Assembly (NCBI GenBank): GCA_021772435.1
Contig: JAJFLZ010000014.1
Coordinates: forward strand, 1-52,265
Direction: 5' to 3'
Source of the DNA: Chlamydiota bacterium
GTDB taxonomy: Bacteria > Chlamydiota > Chlamydiia > Chlamydiales > JACKPQ01
Length of the DNA: 52,265 nucleotides
Shown piece by piece: positions 41,961 through 50,011 of this stretch. The notes below the pieces were generated by a model. That model was given only the letters and a program-made list of their open reading frames with translations. It was not told where the DNA came from and did no database searches. Position 1 is the stretch's first letter. Every line of letters starts with the position of its first letter. The translations under genes and the position numbers were made by a program.

Positions 41961-44900
41961 CTAAGCTACTGGAGCCACCGCCGCTAGAACAGCTTCTCTG
42001 AGGGCCCAGGGTAAGAATACCGGATGCTTGGCCAGATCGAGGACTTTTTGTGTTGTTCGCTCGACATTTTCACCAATAAACCAATTGAGCATCTGAATGG
42101 GTACAGGATCATTGCCCTGCGTTGCAGAATAGACAAAGTTAAAATAGGGAATCGAAAGGGTTTTATCATTAGATTGATCAATCAGTTTCTGAGTGCTTTC
42201 AAGCATTAGATCTATCTGGCTTGTAGCAGCATCTTTCCAATGATCGAAGTTATTTTCACAGTGTGTGACACAGTCGTCTAAAAGATGCTGGATAGCGCGT
42301 GCGCTAATCGTATGAGATGCTTGATATTGGCTATCTGCTAAGCCAAGATCTTCAAGTTCTTCTTTGAGTGAGAGTTGGATTCTAGCAAAGGCCTCTTTAT
42401 TATCTAACCAGCACGATAAATCATTTTGCAGAAAACGGGATGGGGAGAGTATGGCGAGCTTTTGTAGAGCGTCTCTGACATCTGGGAGGGATGAGGATTC
42501 TGTTGTTTCATTTGAGTCATTGTGTTTGTCAAAGCAGCGCTCAAGTGGGGTTGTGTTGCCCATTTCGTTAAGAAGCGTATCTAAGAGAAGTTTGATTTGC
42601 TTATGCCTGTCCATGTAGGGGTTAGATGTATTGAGTTTATGTCCCTGCTCTAGAGCTAAGATCTTTAGCGCTCCGAGTTGTTTGCCAAAATCATCAGGGG
42701 AGTTAGAAAACGCTAGGGTCTGCATGATTTTTTCTAAAGCTTCTTTTTTCTGCTTTAGAGCATCTAGACAGCTGTCTGGATCTTGTGTGATTTTGAGCTT
42801 ATGTAAAACATGTTGCACAGCGGTTCGTTTTCTGGCTTGCTGCCAACGGTTTAACGTTTTTAGAGATTCTATGTCTGCAATAGCTTGATTGCAAAGTTGC
42901 ATATTAACAAAAGCCGTTAGGCGTTTTCTTGCTTGTGTTAAGGTGGTTTGATCTGTTTGATAATCCAATTTGCCAACGCATTCGATAAATTCAGTGACCT
43001 GTCTGGAATCAAAAGATTTGGCTTTTTCTTCAAAAGTCGGATTTTTTTTACCAAGCCCTAGGTGCAGTTTTAAGCTGCCCCAGCTTGTATCACGCAAATT
43101 CGTAAAACGATCTTTTATTTTTAAGTGTTCTGAAACATTCTCCAAATGGCCATCTAAAGTGCTTTGCCGATCTTTTATATCCTGCAAAGGTATTAAAAAC
43201 CCATTGTAGATCTCCGACACTTTAGGATATACGCTTCGAAGAGGAAGCTGATATTTTTTGAAAATACTATCTGATGTGGTCAGGCCTTTTTTAGTTTCAC
43301 TTGTGATTTTGGATGTATTGTAAACAGGTTGTGATCCCACAGCATTTTTTAGCCTTTTCAATTCTTTTTCAAGTTCAGTAAAGACTGGTTTTTGATTTTG
43401 CAATTCTTTGACGTAATAACAAGCTTTTGTTCTCTCATCTTCACCGAGCTCTGAGAGTGTTCTAAGCACGATGTGCCTGATCACCTTTGTCCTAAATTCG
43501 TGAATTTCAGTTTTGATGTCTTCATCGATTTCTGGAGGTGGAGGCGATGTATCAGTCATCGATTCACTGAAAGCCCTGAACAGATTACGCCTAACGAGCT
43601 CGTATTTTTCGGGTTTTAAAATGAATTCATGATAAATTTCGTTAAACAAAACGACGCCTTTTTCTATCACGGTAGGCAACGCGCGTTCTCGAATTTCTTT
43701 TTCGACAAAATTCCCTTTCAGGGCTTTTGCTATGCCTTCTTTTGACCAGTTGCTGGTCTCATGCATATCCAAAACGCGTAGTAGAGCATAAGCGCATTGC
43801 TCGACGTTATGATTCACTCGGTTAAAACGTTTGAGTTCTTCATATGTAGGATCTGTATTAAAATCAGTGGCGTTTAGCTCTGTGATCATGCTTAAAAAGA
43901 AGCTTTTTAGCTTTGTCTCAATGTTGAAATGGTCTCCTTTTTGAAGTCTGGATCTAAAATCGAATAACTTATGCACAACTCCTAAGCGTTTGAGCAGCAT
44001 CTTTGTGAAAAAGCGACCGATAAAATTTAAAGCTCGTTGTGCGCCCAAAAGCCCGAATTTTAACAAGCTAAGTGCTCCGCGCACTGGGTAGGATCCCAGC
44101 CAAACAAAGGGCCTGAAAAAATAGGGCGCGTGTAGGTGGCTATTTGCAATGGTTTTATCCCAGCATTCGCACCAACCGATTAAGTTAATCGCGGGAAAAC
44201 AGGTGTCCACAAGCACATTGGTCAGCTGGTTAATCCTAATTTTGCGCGCTCTTCCATTAGCTAAAATTTCAGATACTTCGTCCTCATAACTACCGGTATC
44301 GGTGACCTTGCTATTGGCTTTGACCCATGTTTTTAAAGTCGATTCGACAGCTTTAGCCTCGCTGATATCAAATTGATTTGCCTGTTTAGCTTCAAGCTGC
44401 TCGTTAAACCATTTTTCTGTTGCGTGAATGCTGCGTCGCATCATGAACTTGGTCAGGCCATACAAAGGCGTAAAATGCCACAAGAATTTAGCTGTAATCC
44501 GTCTCCATGCGGGAATCTTATTGCTATTGAGCTGCGCTGTAATAGCCTCATTAAAAGTGGTCATAGGATCAGGGCTTGCAAATGCTTGTTGGATGCAAGG
44601 AGTGATTTCAACGTCTTCTGAGCCGCCGATGACGTGAATAAGGAGCCAGTGCCAAGCAAACAAAGATCCTTTTTCTACGCATTCTTCTTGGATTTTTGCC
44701 GTTTCAACTTTGAGCTCAGAAACAGTTGGCACTTTTTCTAAAATGATCTCTTTTTTTCGCTTAGGTTTTCCAAGATCAGGATCTTTCAGTGCAGGACTTG
44801 TGAAGGGGATTTTATAGCCGAAAATCAAAGCGATCCGCTGACCAAATAGCTCTTTTACCGCTTCATCAATTGGCTTATCTTTAACTGCTTCGTCAAAATC

Positions 44901-45749
44901 ATCACACATGTCTTCGAAGGCTTTTTTTTCGTCTTTATCAACAATATAATTCTTTCCATTCTCTTTGATTATTTTAACAGTCTTTTGGAGTAAATTAACA
45001 AGGAGTGGCTTCAAAAAATGATCGTCACCAGTATCTGAGTTGTTAATGAGTCCAAAAAGTTTTTGGAATGGGGTATTCAGTGCGTCTAGGGCGATTTGAG
45101 GTGTTGCATTTTCTAAACTGGGAATATAACCGAGCTTGTTACGGTATCTCGTATGGATCAAGTCATACGTTTTTTTTGTTGCTTCACCACATTTTGTTTG
45201 GTCTGGTAACGACCCATCTGTCGGGATCAGCTCGACTAAACCTTTCAGCTCTTTTTTTTCTTCGTCATTCCAACCTTCGATTTCAAAATGCTTGGGATCT
45301 TGACTAAGAGCTTTTAAAAATGCCCTGGCTTTACCGTACTTATCAAAATCGCTATGCTGCATCTGCTCTAAGCAATTGTGCATGTGAATAAGATTATCTG
45401 GAGGCGTTCCTAAAAGCACGGTTTTGGGGTTGTTTTGCTTCCAGAAATCCTGGACTTTTTTTGCAGCCTTAGGCCCAAGATAGTTAGCGCCACCAGCTAC
45501 AGCAAACGGCAGGAAATCTCTCAAGCAGAGGGTTGCTGGATCAAATTGCAGTGTTGCGATGTCAATTAAAGGCTTATCAACGAACTGATAACCGAATGCT
45601 AGGGCTTCTGATGCTAAAAACGCTGTAATTTTGACCACCGTTTCCCAATTATCGATGCTGGGCTTGGTGTTATCTACTTTCGGACCAGCTTTTGGCAGGT
45701 CGACCTTTAACCATCCATCAGGTTTGATTTTACCAACGCTTGTAACCAT
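41961..45749 (-). CDS. Very large hypothetical protein (1,262 residues)
   Basis: The gene begins at an ATG at 45747-45749. There is no N-terminal signal peptide, though hydrophobic stretches appear near the N-terminus (WETVVKITAFLASEALAFGY, FLPFAVAGGANYLG). A block of possible membrane helices sits near 515-600 (AINLIGWCECWDKT, FRPFVWLGSYPVRGALSLLK, FGLLGAQRALNFIGRFF). The rest is long helical sequence. I recognise no domain or catalytic motif. Size, central hydrophobic block and location between housekeeping genes are consistent with a structural or secreted lineage-specific protein. Confidence 0.75.
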   Translation of the reverse strand: MVTSVGKIKPDGWLKVDLPKAGPKVDNTKPSIDNWETVVKITAFLASEALAFGYQFVDKPLIDIATLQFDPATLCLRDFLPFAVAGGANYLGPKAAKKVQDFWKQNNPKTVLLGTPPDNLIHMHNCLEQMQHSDFDKYGKARAFLKALSQDPKHFEIEGWNDEEKKELKGLVELIPTDGSLPDQTKCGEATKKTYDLIHTRYRNKLGYIPSLENATPQIALDALNTPFQKLFGLINNSDTGDDHFLKPLLVNLLQKTVKIIKENGKNYIVDKDEKKAFEDMCDDFDEAVKDKPIDEAVKELFGQRIALIFGYKIPFTSPALKDPDLGKPKRKKEIILEKVPTVSELKVETAKIQEECVEKGSLFAWHWLLIHVIGGSEDVEITPCIQQAFASPDPMTTFNEAITAQLNSNKIPAWRRITAKFLWHFTPLYGLTKFMMRRSIHATEKWFNEQLEAKQANQFDISEAKAVESTLKTWVKANSKVTDTGSYEDEVSEILANGRARKIRINQLTNVLVDTCFPAINLIGWCECWDKTIANSHLHAPYFFRPFVWLGSYPVRGALSLLKFGLLGAQRALNFIGRFFTKMLLKRLGVVHKLFDFRSRLQKGDHFNIETKLKSFFLSMITELNATDFNTDPTYEELKRFNRVNHNVEQCAYALLRVLDMHETSNWSKEGIAKALKGNFVEKEIRERALPTVIEKGVVLFNEIYHEFILKPEKYELVRRNLFRAFSESMTDTSPPPPEIDEDIKTEIHEFRTKVIRHIVLRTLSELGEDERTKACYYVKELQNQKPVFTELEKELKRLKNAVGSQPVYNTSKITSETKKGLTTSDSIFKKYQLPLRSVYPKVSEIYNGFLIPLQDIKDRQSTLDGHLENVSEHLKIKDRFTNLRDTSWGSLKLHLGLGKKNPTFEEKAKSFDSRQVTEFIECVGKLDYQTDQTTLTQARKRLTAFVNMQLCNQAIADIESLKTLNRWQQARKRTAVQHVLHKLKITQDPDSCLDALKQKKEALEKIMQTLAFSNSPDDFGKQLGALKILALEQGHKLNTSNPYMDRHKQIKLLLDTLLNEMGNTTPLERCFDKHNDSNETTESSSLPDVRDALQKLAILSPSRFLQNDLSCWLDNKEAFARIQLSLKEELEDLGLADSQYQASHTISARAIQHLLDDCVTHCENNFDHWKDAATSQIDLMLESTQKLIDQSNDKTLSIPYFNFVYSATQGNDPVPIQMLNWFIGENVERTTQKVLDLAKHPVFLPWALREAVLAAVAPVA

Positions 45750-45795
45750 TTATACTTCACTAATTTTAAATTTTTTGGCATTATGTTACGTGTTG

Positions 45796-46428
45796 ATGGA
45801 AAAAAATGCAAATCAAGCTTTTAGTGACCTGGTCGAAGTCGCCGACATTCTCAATTCGGAAGATGGCTGCCCGTGGGATATCAAGCAGACATTTGAGAGC
45901 CTCTCTCGCTACGTGCTAGAAGAGGCGCATGAAGTTGTCGATGCTGTGCATCACGGCAATGATCCCCATACGCTAGAAGAGCTCGGTGATCTCTTTTACA
46001 CCGTCATTTTCTACGGCAAAGTCGCCGAAAGAGAAAACCGCTTTCACCTCGCTGATATCATCGAAACATTGAGAAAAAAACTCATCCGTCGCCATCCGCA
46101 CGTTTTTGGCGACATTAAAATCGAAAACGATGATGAAATCACTCACCTTTGGGAGCAGATCAAAAAAGAAGAGAGAAAAGGGCAGATAAGCGGCCCCTTT
46201 GACGACATTCCAAAAAACCTGCCGGCGCTAGCGCGTGCTGCCAAAGTGATCAAACGCATCCGCCGCCAAAATCCAGATCTTCTAGATGCTCCAAACCAAG
46301 GTGATTTAGGAGATGCGTTCATCGAGCTGATTAATCGCTGCCAAGAAGCTGGCCATGACCCCGAGACCTTACTTAGACAAACCCTTGCCAAATACGAGCA
46401 AGAATTCACTAAATCTCAAGTTAACTGA
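45796..46428 (+). CDS. mazG: Nucleoside triphosphate pyrophosphohydrolase MazG
   Basis: The protein has 210 residues from the ATG at 45796. The frame is open upstream into the divergent gene, but MEKNANQAFSDLVEVADILN and then SEDGCPWD is the standard MazG start. The metal-binding set ESLSRYVLEEAHEVVDAV and TLEELGDLFYTVIFYGKVAE is intact, and RRHPHVFGD is the usual signature. It hydrolyses NTPs to NMP and pyrophosphate. Length is below the ~260 residues of E. coli MazG. Confidence 0.92.
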   Translation: MEKNANQAFSDLVEVADILNSEDGCPWDIKQTFESLSRYVLEEAHEVVDAVHHGNDPHTLEELGDLFYTVIFYGKVAERENRFHLADIIETLRKKLIRRHPHVFGDIKIENDDEITHLWEQIKKEERKGQISGPFDDIPKNLPALARAAKVIKRIRRQNPDLLDAPNQGDLGDAFIELINRCQEAGHDPETLLRQTLAKYEQEFTKSQVN

Positions 46429-46437
46429 TATAATTCT

Positions 46438-46465
46438 TTTACTAAACGCTTATATCGCTTATATT
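46438..46465 (+). promoter_or_regulatory. Candidate promoter of the first ankyrin-type gene
   Basis: TTTACT (46438-46443), a 16-nt spacer and TATATT (46460-46465) lie 25 bp before the ATG. AAAGGAG follows at a normal ribosome-binding distance. Confidence 0.5.
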
Positions 46466-46490
46466 TTTTCCTTGCGCAAAGGAGAATCAA

Positions 46491-48203
46491 ATGACGAGTC
46501 CAGTAAGTAGTAAAAATCTTATTCAACCAATTCAGGAAAAGGTTAAAGACTACGAGACGATGAAAACAATCCGAATAGGATTGTGTATTATCTTGCTATC
46601 TGGAGTTGCTGTCAAGTTGGGAGTTGCCTTGAGTAGATGGCAAGAACAAGCGCGGTCGAAAGCTATCTTTGATGCGATAAGCAAGCACGATGCTAATCGG
46701 ATCAAAGACCATCTCAAATCTCCTGAATTTCAACCGAATGCAAAAAATAAACATGAGCAGAGTTATCTTCGGTACGCTGTTAGTTATTATCTACATTTAA
46801 AAACCGGAGATCAATCAAAAGAAGCTATGAAAAAAGCCGTTATCGAACTTAAAGACGTGATACAGATCCTGTGTGAGGAGCCACGTATCAATATCAACGA
46901 TGGTGGTTGTCTTTGTGACGTTTGTGAAAAAGCACCAGAATTAATCGAGTTTTTTTTGAAGAGAAGAGATTTACATGACCCAACTAAATTTCATAGCAAA
47001 ACTCCTCTGTGGATTGCTGTGAACGCGCAAAACGTAAGTTTGATCAAGAAGCTGTTCCAAAAGAAGAAATATTCTGAATATAGATACTCCGGTCAAACGC
47101 CATCCGGTCAAACGCCACTTGAATACTCAGTCGAGAATAATTTGGTTCAAGCAGCAAAAGCTTTGCGTGAGCTCGGTGCTTGTGAGACTTTCAAGACACT
47201 TATAAATATCATCGAAAATAAAAATATTGATCTTTTAAAAACGGTGCAAAACGTCAGCGAGTGGATTAAAGAAGAAAGCGAACTTTGGAAAAAAGCCATC
47301 GAGAATAAAGATATGCTTAAAGAGCTGCATCGTCTTAAAATTGTACCAATTTTTCCTATAAAAGAAGCCTTAATGGGCAACTGCCCAGTTGATGTTTTAG
47401 AGTTTTTACTCGATGAGCTTAAGATGGATTTCATTTACGGAATAAATATTAATATATCTTTATTAGTTTATTGTGTTCGAGAGAAGCTCGATCTCAAATA
47501 CATCAATAAACTGCTTGAGCTTGGAGCATCAGATGCAAGTAAAGCCTTTAAAGAAGCTTTAATTTGGCGCAATATACATGCGGCTCGCAGACTATTCGAG
47601 CTGAAAAAATCTGAAAAGAAAGTCACAAATGAGTTTTTTAATCTTTGTAATCGTGTAGGTAAGGATTTTCAAGATTTAGCACGAGAAATGTTGGAGGAAG
47701 ATCTCGTTATAAATTTTTCAGCGGATAGACTTTGGTTGTTTGCTTACATGGAAGATAAATCATTGCTTAAACTACTGTTAGATGAAAAAAAGATCCCGAT
47801 TAAAGATGGGGATGATCTAGATCAGGCGCTAAAAGAAGCAGTGGATGCAATATATCGCCAAATGATAGAGAAGCCTGAAAATTCGGATGAACTCTATAAA
47901 ACGATTAGCTATCTCAATACTAAGATTCAAGATCCGCACGATGATAATCCCTGGCAATGGGTGTGCCGCAACGGGTTTGTTCACTGGGGAAATAAATTGT
48001 TTAGGGATAACTATCAATTTGACGATGCAGTAAGCGATGATGGTAAGACCCTGCTTCAGCTAGTTGAAAACGCTAAAATTGACCCCAAAGACCTACAGGC
48101 AAAAGAAACATTCATTACAAAGCTGAAAGCTGCAACAAGCCAACCAGATCGAACAGCTATGCCCAGAAATGGTGGTATAGGCGATTTGAGAAGCAATTAC
48201 TAA
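46491..48203 (+). CDS. Membrane-anchored ankyrin-type repeat protein
   Basis: The protein has 570 residues with a strong AAAGGAG upstream. A single hydrophobic segment at about 28-46 (IGLCIILLSGVAVKLGVAL) follows a short N-terminus. Degenerate ankyrin repeats follow (SKAIFDAISKHDANRIKDHL, SKTPLWIAVNAQNVSLIKKL, TPLEYSVENNLVQAAKALRE). A 15-bp tandem duplication at 47088-47117 doubles SGQTP inside one repeat. The gene is paired with a second protein of the same layout at 50012-52120. Such proteins are candidate inclusion- or host-directed factors; secretion is not shown by sequence. Confidence 0.75.
   Translation: MTSPVSSKNLIQPIQEKVKDYETMKTIRIGLCIILLSGVAVKLGVALSRWQEQARSKAIFDAISKHDANRIKDHLKSPEFQPNAKNKHEQSYLRYAVSYYLHLKTGDQSKEAMKKAVIELKDVIQILCEEPRININDGGCLCDVCEKAPELIEFFLKRRDLHDPTKFHSKTPLWIAVNAQNVSLIKKLFQKKKYSEYRYSGQTPSGQTPLEYSVENNLVQAAKALRELGACETFKTLINIIENKNIDLLKTVQNVSEWIKEESELWKKAIENKDMLKELHRLKIVPIFPIKEALMGNCPVDVLEFLLDELKMDFIYGININISLLVYCVREKLDLKYINKLLELGASDASKAFKEALIWRNIHAARRLFELKKSEKKVTNEFFNLCNRVGKDFQDLAREMLEEDLVINFSADRLWLFAYMEDKSLLKLLLDEKKIPIKDGDDLDQALKEAVDAIYRQMIEKPENSDELYKTISYLNTKIQDPHDDNPWQWVCRNGFVHWGNKLFRDNYQFDDAVSDDGKTLLQLVENAKIDPKDLQAKETFITKLKAATSQPDRTAMPRNGGIGDLRSNY
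47088..47117 (+). repeat. In-frame 15-bp tandem duplication
   Basis: TCCGGTCAAACGCCA occurs twice in a row (47088-47102, 47103-47117) inside the ankyrin-type gene, duplicating SGQTP without breaking the frame. The identical copies suggest a recent slippage event. Confidence 0.85.
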
Positions 48204-48250
48204 ACGATTAATACAACTCACTTGAAATTAGTCATTAACGCTGTTTTTGT

Positions 48251-48316
48251 AAAAATCACCACCAAATATGTGAAAAATCACCACGAAGTGGTTGAATTAT
48301 AGCCACGAGGTGGCTG
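48251..48316. repeat. Three tandem 22-bp repeats upstream of the ATPase remnant
   Basis: The units are 48251-48272, 48273-48294 and 48295-48316. Units 1 and 2 begin AAAAATCACCA; unit 3 begins AATTATAGCCA. Units 2 and 3 are palindromic (ACCAC-GAA-GTGGT and AGCCAC-GAG-GTGGCT), with an A-T to G-C compensatory change between them. They lie 12 bp before the ATG of a decayed AAA ATPase fragment. Confidence 0.8.
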
Positions 48317-48327
48317 TAATTTTGATT

Positions 48328-48474
48328 ATGTATAAACGATATATTGAAAACAAGATTTTATAAGCCGTTAAAGATACGCCAGTTATATTTTTACACGGGC
48401 CTAGGCAAGCTGGAAAAAGCACCTTAATGGCTATGTTTCAGAAGAATCATCCATTTGGAAATATCTGGCTGTAA
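48328..48474 (+). pseudogene. 5' remnant of an AAA_14/DUF4143-type ATPase gene
   Basis: The frame reads MYKRYIENKIL, TAA (48361-48363), then AVKDTPVIFLHGPRQAGKST, then LMAMFQKNHPFGNIWL and a stop at 48472-48474. HGPRQAGKST is the Walker A motif of the same ATPase family as the gene at 18881-20230. Only about 48 codons remain, with an internal stop, and the 3' end runs into the SRP RNA gene. It is a dead fragment. Confidence 0.85.
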
Positions 48475-48477
48475 AAA

Positions 48478-48573
48478 GCTGAAGGGGACTTAAAAGCCCG
48501 GGAGTTATCTTAAGGCTGCTGCGTTCCCGCCCTGACCTGGTTCGAAAGCTCGCCGCCTTTCAAGCCCTCCAGC
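48478..48573 (-). ncRNA. ffs: Signal recognition particle RNA (4.5S RNA, ffs), bacterial short type
   Basis: On the minus strand the domain IV signature ACCAGGTCAGG, then GGCGGGAACGCAGCAGCC (complement of 48514-48541), is present, matching the Ffh-binding hairpin. The 5' and 3' ends pair: GCTGGAGGG with CCCCTTCAGC, and CTTGAAAG with CTTTTAAG, closing a long helix of about 96 nt. Five Ts follow the 3' end, as in an intrinsic terminator. The RNA works with Ffh and FtsY in co-translational membrane targeting. Exact ends are inferred from pairing. Confidence 0.9.
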
Positions 48574-48581
48574 AAAAATTG

Positions 48582-48587
48582 ATTATA
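48582..48587 (-). promoter_or_regulatory. -10 element of the SRP RNA gene
   Basis: A perfect TATAAT (complement of 48582-48587) lies 8 nt upstream of the inferred RNA 5' end at 48573, the right distance for a transcription start. The -35 region is only weakly matched. Confidence 0.6.
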
Positions 48588-48634
48588 CCAGAGTCTTGAT
48601 TAAAATAAAATGTTGCAGCTATAGATAGGTGTAT

Positions 48635-49984
48635 ATGCGCCTGATTCAGTATTTTTTTAAAGATGTTAAGCAATTTCTTCATTTAGCACGGACGCACTCG
48701 CTCATTCTTGCTATTGTGCTTCTCTCATATTTAGCAAGTTATGGTTTAAATTTTTATTTGGCACAAATTTTGGACCCCCAGAATTATGGCGATGTCTCTG
48801 TTGTGTGGCAGGTGCTGCTTTTTGCAACGCCGGTGGCACTTTTGGGAACTGAACTTGCCGTAATGCGTTTTTTGCCCATGTATATGGAGCAGGGTAAGGT
48901 AGGATTGATTGCAGGTTTTTTGAAGTGGATGAAAAGGACTTATATCATCTCTAGTTTGGTGATTTTGGGTGTGGGGCTTTTGGTGTTGCTTGTTTTTGTC
49001 GTTTTTTCAAAGACGCATATCCATTTTTTTGATCAGTTTCATATTATCATTACCGCGTTTTGGCTAGTGCCGCTGTTTTCCCTTGTAATGCTTTTAGCGC
49101 AGGTGTTTCAGGCGATGAAGAAGTATTACCATTCAGCGCTGTTTAGCGGTTTAGCATTTACGCTTTTGATTATTGTGACCGTGGCGCTTTTGATTACGAT
49201 TTTTGAGTCGACGTGGATTGGATTGTACCGTGCTTCTTTTAGCGTGCTGCTTTGTATCGGCGTAGCATGTGTGATCATGATTATGTGCGAGTTTTATTGG
49301 CTGAAAAAGTGTATGCCGAAAAGGTATTTTACCGTAAAGCCGCAGTTTGAAGTGAAGCGATGGTCAAAGGTGGCCTTTGAGATGATGTCGAGCACGGTTG
49401 TGTTTGGAGGATTGCTCGCGATCGATATTGTGATGCTTGAGGTTTTGGGTAAGAATGAGGCGCAAGTGGGGCACTTTGCAGCGGTTTTGGTGATAGCAAG
49501 CTCAATTGGCGTGTTTGGCTCTGCAGTAGATATGCTAGTCAATCCGATGATCAGCCCCTGCATCGAGCAGAAAAACCATCGTCATCTGCAGTCGGTGATC
49601 CACATCATGAATTTGTTTAAAGCTTTTCCAGCACTTTTGCTCACCACAGGAATTATTATTTTTGGCAAGGATTTGCTGAGAATGTTTGGAGATTCGTATG
49701 TAAACGCCTATTCCTCGCTTGTGATCGTCGTCATTGGCGTCTTTTGGGGGATTTGTTTGAGCTCTTCTGGTCCGCTCCTTTTGTATTCAGGACACCAGCG
49801 CACTAATTTTAAGCTGTCTATTATCCAGCTGGGTTTTATCATTGTGCTCGATGTAATTTTTATTCCGCTCTATCATATTCAAGGGGCCGCGATCGTTTTG
49901 ACAGTGGCAATTATTCTATCTGCGATTGTGCGGGCATTTTTGGCACGTAAATATTTAGGTATTCATACATTTTATTTGATTTAG
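48635..49984 (+). CDS. Polysaccharide flippase-like membrane protein (Wzx/MATE-like)
   Basis: The protein has about 449 residues from the ATG at 48635; GTG at 48629 is an alternative. About twelve hydrophobic segments are visible, including ILAIVLLSYLASYGLNFYLA, VVWQVLLFATPVALLGTELA and VMRFLPMY near the start, the latter typical of Wzx-type polysaccharide or lipid-linked sugar exporters. The last segments (GAAIVLTVAIILSAIVRAFL) fit the same fold. The substrate is unknown. It lies between the SRP RNA gene and the second ankyrin-type gene. Confidence 0.8.
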   Translation: MRLIQYFFKDVKQFLHLARTHSLILAIVLLSYLASYGLNFYLAQILDPQNYGDVSVVWQVLLFATPVALLGTELAVMRFLPMYMEQGKVGLIAGFLKWMKRTYIISSLVILGVGLLVLLVFVVFSKTHIHFFDQFHIIITAFWLVPLFSLVMLLAQVFQAMKKYYHSALFSGLAFTLLIIVTVALLITIFESTWIGLYRASFSVLLCIGVACVIMIMCEFYWLKKCMPKRYFTVKPQFEVKRWSKVAFEMMSSTVVFGGLLAIDIVMLEVLGKNEAQVGHFAAVLVIASSIGVFGSAVDMLVNPMISPCIEQKNHRHLQSVIHIMNLFKAFPALLLTTGIIIFGKDLLRMFGDSYVNAYSSLVIVVIGVFWGICLSSSGPLLLYSGHQRTNFKLSIIQLGFIIVLDVIFIPLYHIQGAAIVLTVAIILSAIVRAFLARKYLGIHTFYLI

Positions 49985-50004
49985 ATTTCTTCCTGTGCTA
50001 GTTT
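49976..50004 (+). promoter_or_regulatory. Candidate promoter of the second ankyrin-type gene, possibly leaderless
   Basis: TTGATT (49976-49981), a 17-nt spacer and TAGTTT (49999-50004) end 7 nt before the ATG at 50012. No Shine-Dalgarno sequence is seen. The -10 is a poor match. Confidence 0.35.
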
Positions 50005-50011
50005 TTTTGCC

